Assembly (NCBI RefSeq): GCF_002899895.1
Contig: NZ_PPEI02000001.1
Span: forward strand, 310,001 to 374,000
Direction: 5' to 3'
Length of the DNA stretch: 64,000 nucleotides
Origin: Chryseobacterium oncorhynchi
Lineage (GTDB): Bacteria; Bacteroidota; Bacteroidia; Flavobacteriales; Weeksellaceae
A model generated the notes under the pieces. That model ran no database searches, was not told the DNA's origin, and was given only the letters and a program-made list of their open reading frames with translations. The translations under genes were made by a program, and so were the position numbers. Within the stretch, counting starts at the first letter, position 1, and the number at the start of each line of letters is the position of its first letter. Below, in pieces: positions 26,204 to 34,807 of this stretch.

Positions 26204-26231
26204 ATATATTTATGTTATAATTTTATTAAAA

Positions 26232-27485
26232 CTATAAACCAAGGCCTTTTCTTTCGTCACCTCCCATTAATATTTCAACAGGATTGTCGATACCTTCTTT
26301 TACCGCTACAAGGAACCCTACGGATTCTTTACCATCGATAATTCTGTGGTCATAAGACATTGCAACGTACATCATTGGTCTGATTACAACCTGTCCGTCA
26401 ACAGCAACTGGTCTCTGGATAATGTTGTGCATTCCAAGGATAGCAGATTGTGGAGGATTGATGATTGGTGTGGATAACATAGATCCGAAAGTACCACCAT
26501 TTGTAATCGTGAAAGTACCACCAGTCATTTCGTCAACAGTAATCTTACCGTCTCTTACTTTTGTAGCAAGATCCTTGATGTTTGCTTCAACTCCGCTGAA
26601 AGACATGTTTTCTGCATTTCTCAATACAGGAACCATTAATCCTTTAGGACCTGAAACTGCAATTGAAATATCGCAGAAATCATAGTTTATTTTGAAATCT
26701 CCGTCGATAGATGCGTTTACATCCGGATACATTTGTAATGCTCTTGTCACTGCTTTTGTAAAGAAAGACATGAAACCAAGTCCTACTCCGTGTTTTTGAG
26801 CAAATTCTTCTTTATATAACTTTCTTAATCTGAAGATTTCAGACATGTCAACTTCGTTGAAAGTAGTTAACATCGCTGTTTCGTTCTTCACAGAAACTAA
26901 TCTTTGAGCGATTTTTCTTCTTAAAACTGAAAGTTTAGTAGTTGTAGTTGTTCTAGCACCTGTAGCTGTCATAGGGCTTCCTCCTAATGCAGGAACAGCC
27001 GCTAATTCAGCATCAGTCTTAGTGATTCTTCCGTCTCTTCCAGTTCCAGAAACCTGACCTGCAGCCATTCCTTTTTCGTCAAGGATTTTCTTAGCAGCCG
27101 GAGATGGAGCCCCTGTTGCGTAAGTTTGTGGAGCAGCAACTGGAGCAGCTGGTTTTGGAGCTTCTTGCTTAGCTGGTTCAGCAGCTTTTGGAGCTTCTTC
27201 TGTCTTTGGAGCTTCAGCAGCAGGTGCAGCACCTTCTGGTCTAGCAGCATCCATATCAATTAAACAAACTACCTGACCTACTTGTACCACATCACCTTCT
27301 TCTGCTTTTAAAGTGATGATACCACTTTGTTCTGCAGGCAATTCAAGAGTTGCTTTATCTGAGTCTACTTCAGCGATAGGTTGATCTTTTTCTACATAAT
27401 CACCATCTTTTACAAGCCAAGTTGCAATTTCAACTTCTGTAATTGATTCGCCGGGTGAAGGAACTTTCATTTCTAAAACTGACAT
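26232..27485 (-). CDS. odhB: 2-oxoglutarate dehydrogenase E2 (dihydrolipoamide succinyltransferase)
   Basis: The E2 core of the 2-oxoglutarate dehydrogenase complex of the citric acid cycle. The 417 residues hold one lipoyl domain (about 1-78, Lys44 in [12 protein letters not shown]), an Ala/Pro/Glu/Lys linker (about 85-120), an E3-binding domain (about 122-160) and the catalytic domain (about 185-417, His380 and Asp384 in YDHRIIDG). It lies 39 bases downstream of sucA on the same strand, so E1 and E2 are made together. The lipoamide dehydrogenase is encoded elsewhere. Confidence 0.96.
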   Translation of the reverse strand: MSVLEMKVPSPGESITEVEIATWLVKDGDYVEKDQPIAEVDSDKATLELPAEQSGIITLKAEEGDVVQVGQVVCLIDMDAARPEGAAPAAEAPKTEEAPKAAEPAKQEAPKPAAPVAAPQTYATGAPSPAAKKILDEKGMAAGQVSGTGRDGRITKTDAELAAVPALGGSPMTATGARTTTTTKLSVLRRKIAQRLVSVKNETAMLTTFNEVDMSEIFRLRKLYKEEFAQKHGVGLGFMSFFTKAVTRALQMYPDVNASIDGDFKINYDFCDISIAVSGPKGLMVPVLRNAENMSFSGVEANIKDLATKVRDGKITVDEMTGGTFTITNGGTFGSMLSTPIINPPQSAILGMHNIIQRPVAVDGQVVIRPMMYVAMSYDHRIIDGKESVGFLVAVKEGIDNPVEILMGGDERKGLGL

Positions 27486-27524
27486 ATTGAGTATTTTTTA
27501 TTTTTTAATTGATTATTATTTAAA

Positions 27525-30338
27525 TTAAGCTGTAACTGGTCTTTTTGCAGGTGCATCATCTCTGTCGAAAACTCTGTTGATCACTGCGTTTTGGTTTTTC
27601 TCAAACATTTTGTGGCTACCTGGAGCCGGAGCACCGCTCGGTACCGGAGAAACGACCTGAATCCCTGTATCTCTGAAGTTTCTTAGGATATAAGACCAAG
27701 CTCCCATGTTTTCTGGTTCTTCCTGAGCCCAAACCAATTGTTTTTTGTTCTCGTATTTATTGAAGATAGCTTCAATAGCATCTGTCTGAAGCGGATATAA
27801 CTGCTCGAATCTTACTAAAGCAATATTTTCACAGTTCAATTCTTCTTTCTTCGCTAATAATTCGAAGTATAATTTACCTGAACAAAGAACTACTTTTTCT
27901 ACTTTTTTAGGATCTGCAGTTGGATCATCTAAGATTGGCTGGAATGAACCTGTTGCAAAATCTTCAAGTGGAGAAACCACTTTCGGGTGTCTCAATAAAG
28001 ATTTAGGGCTCATTACGATTAATGGTTTTCTAAACGCCCACTTCAATTGTCTTCTTAATAAGTGGAAGTAATTGGCTGGTGAAGTAATGTTAGCTACTAC
28101 CATATTTTCATTAGCACAAAGTGTTAAGAATCTCTCCAATCTTGCTGAGGAGTGTTCTGCACCCTGACCTTCTGAACCGTGAGGTAATAACATAACCAAC
28201 CCATTTTGAAGTTTCCATTTTTCTTCTGCAGCAGCTAAATACTGGTCAACGATGATCTGAGCACCGTTCACGAAATCTCCGAACTGAGCTTCCCAGATTG
28301 TTAATGTATTTGGAGAAGCCATTGAGTATCCATAGTCGAAACCTAGAACACCATATTCTGAAAGGTGAGAGTTGAATACATCAAATCTGCTTTCTGAAAC
28401 ATGTCTTAATGGGATATATTCTTCCTCTGTATCTTCTGTTTTTACAACTGCATGTCTGTGAGAGAATGTTCCTCTTTCAACATCTTCACCAGAGATTCTT
28501 ACATTGTGACCTTCCACAAGAAGTGTAGCATATGCTAACCATTCTCCTAACGCCCAGTCTAATGAATTTCCATTAATAGCCTTGATACGGTTTTCGAAAA
28601 GTCTTGTAATTTTATTGATGAATTTTTTATCTGCAGGAAGTGTAGACATTGTAAGCGCTAGCTCTTTCAATTTACCCAGGTCATACTTTGTATCAACTGG
28701 TAATTGAGTTACTCCTCTTTTTCCAATTGGATAATTTACCCAATCTTCAGCCATAAACAAATCCATAACGTTTTTCTCAATCTCCTTGGAAGCATCAAAG
28801 TCTTTATCTAAAAGAGCTTTGAAGTCTACCTCCATCTTTTTGATGATATCATTAGAGATTACGCTGTCGTTAATTAATTTATCTTTATAGATTTCTCTTG
28901 GGTTTGGATGCTTAGAAATAGCTTTGTAAAGATTTGGTTGTGTAAATCTTGGCTCATCTCCTTCGTTATGTCCATATTTTCTGTATCCTAAAAGGTCGAT
29001 ATAAACATCTTTTCCAAACTTTGCTCTGAAATCAGCAGCGAAATGGATAGCATGAACTACTGCTTCAGCATCGTCAGCATTTACGTGCATTACAGGAGAT
29101 TCTGTAACTTTTGCAATGTCTGTACAGTATGTTGAAGATCTTGCGTCATGGAAGTTCGTGGTGAAAGATACCTGGTTGTTTACAACGATATGAACAGTAC
29201 CTCCCGTTCTGTATCCTTCAAGAGTCATCATCTGCGCTACTTCGTAAGCAATACCTTGTCCTGCAATAGCTCCATCTCCGTGAATAATGATTGGTAGTAC
29301 TTTAGAATAATCTTTGTACTTATCATCTACTTTTGCACGGCAGATTCCCTCTACAAGAGCGGCTACTGTTTCAAGGTGAGACGGGTTAGGAGTAAGGTTA
29401 ATACACACCTCTTCTCCTGAAGCTGTTTTGATCTTTTTAGATGATCCTAAGTGATATTTAACGTCACCTGAGAATACATCCTCTTCGAATTCTTTTCCTT
29501 CAAATTCTGAGAAGATCTGCTTGTAAGATTTTCCGAAGATGTTTGATAATACATTTAATCTTCCTCTGTGTGCCATTCCTAATACCACTTCATCTACTCC
29601 TAATTGAGAAGATCTTGAGATCAACTGATCTAAAGCCGGGATTAACGACTCCCCTCCTTCTAGTGAGAATCTTTTCTGACCTACAAATTTTGTATGAAGA
29701 TAGTTTTCAAAGGCAACAGCCTGATTTAATTTTAATAAAATTTCTGTTTTCTCATTTGCAGAAAGGCTTGCGTGGTTTTCGTTTACCTGAAGCCATTTCT
29801 TAATGAAATCTTTTTCTTCAACATTGTTGATGTACGTATATTCTACTCCGATAGAATCACAGTAGATACTTTCCAGGTGCTTGATAAGATCTGCTAAAGT
29901 AGCAGGCTCTTTCATTCCTGTTTCAACTGCACAGTTGAATTTTGTATTTAAATCTTCTTTAGAAAGACCGAAGTTCTCGATGTCTAAAGTAGGTGTATAG
30001 TGTCTTCTTTCTCTAACAGGATTTGTTTTTGTAAACAAGTGCCCTCTTGTTCTGTAAGCCTCAATAAGGTTTACTACTTTAAATTCTTTCTTAATGTGTT
30101 CAGGAACTTCTCCGCTTGTTACTGCCTGAGAAATTTGTTGTACTGCAGGAGCAGCGTTGGCCGGAGCCTGAATAAATTGGATGTTATCGTCATCTCCATA
30201 ATTCTCCAAAGCAAAATCGAAGCCTTGAAAGAAAGCTTTCCATGATGGTTCTAAAGAATCTGGGAATTTTAAGTACTGTTGGTATAAATCCTCAATTAAC
30301 TGAGAATGAGCTGCGTTTAGGAATGAAAATCTGTCCAT
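27525..30338 (-). CDS. sucA: 2-oxoglutarate dehydrogenase E1
   Basis: The thiamine diphosphate-dependent E1 of the 2-oxoglutarate dehydrogenase complex. The 937 residues match the family. The N-terminal E2-binding segment is FSFLNAAHSQLIEDLYQQYL (residues 4-23). A VVLGMAHRGRLNVL block is near 252. The cofactor motif starts HGDGAIAGQG and ends VNNQVSFTT (about 349-390). A C-terminal transketolase-like half follows (about 590-937, with LLPHGSEGQGAEHSSARLER). It is the first gene of the sucA-odhB unit. Confidence 0.97.
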   Translation of the reverse strand: MDRFSFLNAAHSQLIEDLYQQYLKFPDSLEPSWKAFFQGFDFALENYGDDDNIQFIQAPANAAPAVQQISQAVTSGEVPEHIKKEFKVVNLIEAYRTRGHLFTKTNPVRERRHYTPTLDIENFGLSKEDLNTKFNCAVETGMKEPATLADLIKHLESIYCDSIGVEYTYINNVEEKDFIKKWLQVNENHASLSANEKTEILLKLNQAVAFENYLHTKFVGQKRFSLEGGESLIPALDQLISRSSQLGVDEVVLGMAHRGRLNVLSNIFGKSYKQIFSEFEGKEFEEDVFSGDVKYHLGSSKKIKTASGEEVCINLTPNPSHLETVAALVEGICRAKVDDKYKDYSKVLPIIIHGDGAIAGQGIAYEVAQMMTLEGYRTGGTVHIVVNNQVSFTTNFHDARSSTYCTDIAKVTESPVMHVNADDAEAVVHAIHFAADFRAKFGKDVYIDLLGYRKYGHNEGDEPRFTQPNLYKAISKHPNPREIYKDKLINDSVISNDIIKKMEVDFKALLDKDFDASKEIEKNVMDLFMAEDWVNYPIGKRGVTQLPVDTKYDLGKLKELALTMSTLPADKKFINKITRLFENRIKAINGNSLDWALGEWLAYATLLVEGHNVRISGEDVERGTFSHRHAVVKTEDTEEEYIPLRHVSESRFDVFNSHLSEYGVLGFDYGYSMASPNTLTIWEAQFGDFVNGAQIIVDQYLAAAEEKWKLQNGLVMLLPHGSEGQGAEHSSARLERFLTLCANENMVVANITSPANYFHLLRRQLKWAFRKPLIVMSPKSLLRHPKVVSPLEDFATGSFQPILDDPTADPKKVEKVVLCSGKLYFELLAKKEELNCENIALVRFEQLYPLQTDAIEAIFNKYENKKQLVWAQEEPENMGAWSYILRNFRDTGIQVVSPVPSGAPAPGSHKMFEKNQNAVINRVFDRDDAPAKRPVTA

Positions 30339-30463
30339 TATTACAGTTTATCTATTTATTAAAATTTATTTGTAGAATTAATCTTCAAATTTAATAAAAA
30401 AAACCGAGTTAGAACAGTCTGAAACCGTTAAAAAAAATTAAGAAAAAAATTATTGAAAAAAAA

Positions 30464-31504
30464 TCACTTATACACTGATAATGAGAGCTTCATGTTTACC
30501 TCCTGTCCTTCCATCGGACGTTCGATAAAGGTCTGGCGGATATCTCCGAAGCGCATCTCATCTTTTTTGGCTTTCTGAATCAGCTGCTGAATGGCCTTAA
30601 TTCGGCCTTCGTAGTTTCCTTTGTAGTACATCACGTAGTTTTGGGACGGATTTACGGACCTAAAATTGAAGTTATTGTCAGACACCCCAATTTTCTTGGA
30701 AAGTGGAATTCCGAGGAAGTAAGAAACCTCCTTGTCTTTGTAATTATCCGCATCGGTCATCAGAATCGGATATCCGAATTCATCATCTCTTTTTCCAAGG
30801 TCCATTGTTACAAAATTGTACACCTTGTTGTAGTTCATTACAATATTTTTGTAAAGAGCATCTTTCTTGTTGGAAGTACTTACATTAATCCCCAATAACA
30901 GCTTATCCTCTTCATTTTCTACTATCAGACTATCATACTTAATGGCAGCCATTTGATTGTCCTTTTCAACCTTATTTCCTAGTGCATTTTTAAGATTCAC
31001 CATACTTTTGGTGATATTTTCGGCAAACCGATCCTCAGTCCAGAAGTTTTCTACCCTTCTCCAGACAGACAGCTTTGGAGTATGTACGTACCAGATTATT
31101 TTTGTTTTTTCAGCGGAAACAGGCTTAAATTTAACGTCAACCAGCGTTGGATTTTCGTTTTTATCCTCAAAAAGTTGGTATTTTAAAGTCTTATTGAGGT
31201 TTTCATATCTGATGAACATCTCACCATCCGTATCATTTTTAGAATCCACATAGCTGATGGCACTTCCCTGTCCTTCATAAGGCGTATAATAATCTATATC
31301 CATAGACTGTGAACTGGTGAAAAAATTATTCCACCTGGTAAAACTCTGCAGATTATTAAACTGTGCAAAGACTTTATCTACCGGATAATCAATCTCTTTT
31401 TCAACGGTGAAATTTTTGTTTTCATCCACAAAATAATACATGGAAGCAGCATAAGCTCCACCCAAAAGAAGAAGAATTACAGTTATTATTTTAAAAATAC
31501 GCAT
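30464..31504 (-). CDS. SRPBCC-like exported or membrane-anchored protein
   Basis: A 346-residue protein with one N-terminal hydrophobic helix (residues 3-22, ILLLLGGAYAASMYYF) and then a START/polyketide cyclase-like domain (about 25-165; FTVEKEIDYPVDKVFAQFNN is the typical first strand). The second half (about 175-346) looks like a GyrI/AraC effector-binding-type fold but is not certain. I chose ATG 31504 because the 6 residues upstream add nothing. Such domains bind hydrophobic ligands; the role here is unknown. It lies between the sucA and glg genes, with a terminator just upstream. Confidence 0.75.
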   Translation of the reverse strand: MRIFKIITVILLLLGGAYAASMYYFVDENKNFTVEKEIDYPVDKVFAQFNNLQSFTRWNNFFTSSQSMDIDYYTPYEGQGSAISYVDSKNDTDGEMFIRYENLNKTLKYQLFEDKNENPTLVDVKFKPVSAEKTKIIWYVHTPKLSVWRRVENFWTEDRFAENITKSMVNLKNALGNKVEKDNQMAAIKYDSLIVENEEDKLLLGINVSTSNKKDALYKNIVMNYNKVYNFVTMDLGKRDDEFGYPILMTDADNYKDKEVSYFLGIPLSKKIGVSDNNFNFRSVNPSQNYVMYYKGNYEGRIKAIQQLIQKAKKDEMRFGDIRQTFIERPMEGQEVNMKLSLSVYK

Positions 31505-31523
31505 CGCACAAAAGTAATACAAA

Positions 31524-31552
31524 TAAAAAAAGTGAACAATATGCTGTTCACT
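31524..31552 (-). terminator. Terminator of the glycogen operon
   Basis: Perfect 8-base stem AGTGAACA / TGTTCACT with a 6-base loop, followed on the minus strand by seven T. It lies 23 bases after the glgC stop and so ends glgB-glgA-lipoprotein-glgC transcription. Confidence 0.88.
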
Positions 31553-31574
31553 CTTGTTTTATGTTTAACAATAA

Positions 31575-32843
31575 TTAACCTATATGAGTTCCCGGAGGAA
31601 GTACTGCTCCTTTTTTCACTACTACAATTCCGTCCTGTACAGAATGGGTTCCGTAGTCTCCATCAGGAATATGCTTTCCACCAATAATCTTTACATTGTC
31701 ACCAATATAGCAGTTTTTATCAAGGATTGCTTTTTCAATATAGCAGTATTTTCCGATTCCCATATTTGGACGTCCGCTTCTGTCATTCATTACAATTTCT
31801 GTTGTATTTTGATAGAAATCGGCCCCCATTACATAGGAATTAACAATGGTACTACCCTTATCTATTCTTGTCCTGTTTCCAATCACAGAGTTTTCAATTT
31901 TATCTGCCATGATGATGCATCCGTCTCCGAAAACTGCCTTACTTACATAAGAACCATTGATTTTTGATGGTGGCAACATCCTTGCTCTTGTATAGATCGG
32001 TGAGGAAGAAAACAGGTTAAATTGCGGAAGATCCAGGCAAAGATCAAGATTGGCTTCGTAGAATGATTCTATCGTCCCGATGTCTGTCCAGTATCCTTCG
32101 TACTGATAACTTAAGGTTTTATATTTTCCGATGGAACTTGGGATAATGTCTTTTCCGAAATCATCGCCTGCTCCTTCACCAAACATCTTTTTCAGGATAT
32201 TTTTGGTGAAAATATAAATTCCCATAGACGCTAAAAACTCTTTCCCTTTATGTTTATTTTCATCTGAAACTTCAGATTTTAAGCCATCCAGCGTATCATA
32301 GCCCGGCTTTTCATAGAAAGAGGTGATATTTCCTTCATCATCAGATTTTAAGATCCCAAAACCAGTGGCATCTTTAGCATTTACAGGAATTGTTGCAATG
32401 GTGAGATCTCCTCCGTTTTCGATATGAAAATCGAGCATTTCTCTGAAATCCATCTGATACAACTGATCTCCTGAAAGGATTAAAATATAGTCATAATCAT
32501 ATTTTTCAAGATGCTTCATAGATTGACGCACCGCATCTGCCGTTCCCTGATACCAGCTTTCGTTTTCTACATTCTGCTCTGCAGCCAGAATATCTACAAA
32601 GCCCTTGCTGAAGATATCAAAGTGGTAAGAATTCTTAATATGAGAATTTAGGGAAGCTGAATTAAACTGGGTTAATACCAATATTTTATTCAGTCCTGAA
32701 TTGAGACAGTTTGAAATGGGAATATCCACCAATCTGTATTTTCCTGCGATAGGTACAGCTGGTTTTGACCTTGTAAATGTTAAGGGGAATAATCTTGTTC
32801 CTCTGCCGCCTCCCAATACAATAGAGATTACATTTCGATTCAT
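31575..32843 (-). CDS. glgC: Glucose-1-phosphate adenylyltransferase
   Basis: Makes ADP-glucose from glucose-1-phosphate and ATP, the committed step of glycogen synthesis. The 422 residues have the nucleotide loop LGGGRGTRLFPLTFTRSKPA (about 10-29), a second ATP-site block WYQGTADAVRQS (about 97), the substrate loop GDQLYQMDF and the C-terminal left-handed beta-helix (about 290-422, repeats such as NSVIGNRTRI). It is the last gene of the glycogen operon. A distinct allosteric Arg cluster as in E. coli cannot be confirmed by eye. Confidence 0.96.
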   Translation of the reverse strand: MNRNVISIVLGGGRGTRLFPLTFTRSKPAVPIAGKYRLVDIPISNCLNSGLNKILVLTQFNSASLNSHIKNSYHFDIFSKGFVDILAAEQNVENESWYQGTADAVRQSMKHLEKYDYDYILILSGDQLYQMDFREMLDFHIENGGDLTIATIPVNAKDATGFGILKSDDEGNITSFYEKPGYDTLDGLKSEVSDENKHKGKEFLASMGIYIFTKNILKKMFGEGAGDDFGKDIIPSSIGKYKTLSYQYEGYWTDIGTIESFYEANLDLCLDLPQFNLFSSSPIYTRARMLPPSKINGSYVSKAVFGDGCIIMADKIENSVIGNRTRIDKGSTIVNSYVMGADFYQNTTEIVMNDRSGRPNMGIGKYCYIEKAILDKNCYIGDNVKIIGGKHIPDGDYGTHSVQDGIVVVKKGAVLPPGTHIG

Positions 32844-32860
32844 AATTATCTTGCGTTTTT

Positions 32861-33397
32861 TTATTTTATTAAGTCAACTGTTCTATTCTGGGTATCTACG
32901 TTTACCCTGAAACAAATTTTATTTTCATATTTCAATTCCGGATTTAATACAGTTACCTCATATTTCCCAGGGTCTTTCAAAGCTGTTATTTCATTATTTA
33001 CATCATCGAAAGAAACATTATAATCTCTCAGTTTATTCCGGAATAGTTTATTTACAATCAGAACATCCATTACATCGGCTCTTTTCATGGCATACTCCTC
33101 TATATCCTTATCATATCTTGCCTCCCAGTCTCTACCATATTTCTTTGTAATAGCTGCCAGAGTTTTTTTATTGGCGTCGGCTATTTCTTTTAGTGTTTCA
33201 TAACCAGTCGTACAGCCTCCGGCATCTACCCATTTTATTTTCCACTTCTCAGATATAGCATTGGTTGCTTCTTCTCCATACATATCCTTAAGACCTGCTC
33301 CATACAACCAAAAGTAGCCGTTACGAAGCCTATCATCTTCTTTTTTACAGGAAGACAACATAATTATGATCAGTAAAAAAGGAAAAACACGTGTCAT
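32861..33397 (-). CDS. Lipoprotein of unknown function inside the glycogen operon
   Basis: A 178-residue protein with a lipoprotein signal (FLLIIIMLSSCKKEDD; lipobox LSSC, Cys16). The mature chain has a Trp/Tyr-rich N-terminal part (YFWLYGAGLKDMYG), a Cys in GGCTTGYETL, a basic helix region and a beta-rich end. I recognise no family. It is squeezed between glgA (1 base apart) and glgC (17 bases), so it is certainly cotranscribed with glycogen synthesis genes. Whether it helps sense or import sugar at the envelope, or is a passenger, is unknown. Confidence 0.78.
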   Translation of the reverse strand: MTRVFPFLLIIIMLSSCKKEDDRLRNGYFWLYGAGLKDMYGEEATNAISEKWKIKWVDAGGCTTGYETLKEIADANKKTLAAITKKYGRDWEARYDKDIEEYAMKRADVMDVLIVNKLFRNKLRDYNVSFDDVNNEITALKDPGKYEVTVLNPELKYENKICFRVNVDTQNRTVDLIK

Positions 33398-33398
33398 A

Positions 33399-34805
33399 TC
33401 AGCTATTATATAAAGCTAAATATTTTTCTGCAGATTTCTCCCATGAAAAATCAAAATTCATATTGACATGGATAAGATCTTCCATCACTCCTTTTTGTTT
33501 ATAGATTTCAAGTGCTCTGTTCATTGCATGAACAATATCATCTACTCCCGGATAGGTAAAGTTTAATCCCGCCCCGCCTGTTGAAATATCTTCCACGGTA
33601 TCTTTCAATCCGCCGGTATATCTTACTACGGGAACGGTTCCGTATCTCATGGAATACATCTGATTCAAACCACATGGCTCTACCCTTGATGGCATCAGTA
33701 AGAAGTCTGCCGATGCGTAGATCTTATGTGAAAGATGCTCTTTATATCCTACATCCAGAGCAAAATTGGTATAGGTATAATCGTATTCCTTTAATTTATT
33801 TTCAACATAGGTATTTCCTGAACCTAAAATCATAATATTTAAGGCTCCATAGTTTTGCTTAATGCTTCTCCATACTACATCAGGAAGCAGATCGGCTCCT
33901 TTTTCTGTAGCAAATCTTCCTATGAAAGCAAACAAGGGAAGTTCCGGCTTCAAGCCATATTCCTTACACAATTTGTCTTTATTTTTCTTTTTTTGGGCGA
34001 CTGCATTTTTACTATTAAAATTAAAGTCCAGCATGGGATCTGTTTTAGGATTCCAGACTTCTGTATCAATCCCGTTGATAATTCCATAGGCTTTCCCAAA
34101 TTCCTGACGAACCAAACTTTCCAATCCACGGAAGCTTATGAAAAGTTCTTCCAGATATCCTTCAGAAACAGTAGTAAAGGCATGGGAACATTTAATCATA
34201 CTTGCCAGTGGATTGATAAACCCGTTCCAATCCATCAATCCCCATTTATAGGCATCAAAGGATGGCATATAGTTCGCCATGTTCCAGCTCATCATTCCCT
34301 GATATTCTCCATTATGAATGGTTCCTATGGTTTTTACGCCTTGTAGAAATCCAAATTCAGGGCAATGCTCAATCATAAAAGGCACCAATCCGGTGTGATA
34401 GTCGTGACAATGCAAAACATCCGGCCTTATTTCCATGGCACACAGCCAGTGGAGAATTCCCTGCTGAAAAGCGAGAAACTGAAAACTCTCATCCTGATAA
34501 CCATAAGGATTGTCCCTATCCAGCAACCCCGGGATTTTCACCATATAAAGCTCAAACCCCAAAACATTGGATGTTTCTTTCATAACCTGAACTTGCAGCA
34601 TATTTGATCCCTGATGAATAAATCCATCAAAAACTTTCTCAAATTCATGATCATGGACAAAGGCTTTATTATACCAAGGCATTACCACCTTAGCATTTAT
34701 TCCTTTTATCTTATTCTGATACTTTGGCAGTGCTCCAACGACATCCGCCAGACCACCTACTTTTGCTACAGGATAACATTCTGTACTTAAATGATAAACA
34801 ACCAT
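33399..34805 (-). CDS. glgA: Glycogen synthase
   Basis: A GT5 enzyme that extends alpha-1,4 glucan from ADP-glucose. The 468 residues have the ADP-glucose-binding KVGGLADVVGALPK (Lys15) near the N-terminus, the domain-2 block IGRFATEKGADLLPDVV (about 291-307) and PSRVEPCGLNQMYSMRYG (about 378-395), with the catalytic-site Glu of EPCGLNQ. It lies 2 bases downstream of glgB, so translation is coupled. Confidence 0.96.
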   Translation of the reverse strand: MVVYHLSTECYPVAKVGGLADVVGALPKYQNKIKGINAKVVMPWYNKAFVHDHEFEKVFDGFIHQGSNMLQVQVMKETSNVLGFELYMVKIPGLLDRDNPYGYQDESFQFLAFQQGILHWLCAMEIRPDVLHCHDYHTGLVPFMIEHCPEFGFLQGVKTIGTIHNGEYQGMMSWNMANYMPSFDAYKWGLMDWNGFINPLASMIKCSHAFTTVSEGYLEELFISFRGLESLVRQEFGKAYGIINGIDTEVWNPKTDPMLDFNFNSKNAVAQKKKNKDKLCKEYGLKPELPLFAFIGRFATEKGADLLPDVVWRSIKQNYGALNIMILGSGNTYVENKLKEYDYTYTNFALDVGYKEHLSHKIYASADFLLMPSRVEPCGLNQMYSMRYGTVPVVRYTGGLKDTVEDISTGGAGLNFTYPGVDDIVHAMNRALEIYKQKGVMEDLIHVNMNFDFSWEKSAEKYLALYNS

Positions 34806-34807
34806 TT

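Noticed and set aside
27120-27240. Repeated Ala/Pro/Lys coding units suspected as a tandem repeat or CRISPR-like array
   Set aside because: This is the flexible linker of the E2 protein; units are irregular and in frame. No CRISPR-type repeat-spacer array was seen anywhere in the window.
27002-27259. Leu/Gln-rich open frame on the minus strand
   Set aside because: It is a shifted frame of the Ala/Pro/Glu linker of odhB, whose repetitive codons keep other frames open.
33855-34346. Open frame of 163 codons on the plus strand
   Set aside because: It is antisense to glgA and gives a Phe/Ser/Cys-rich sequence without domains.
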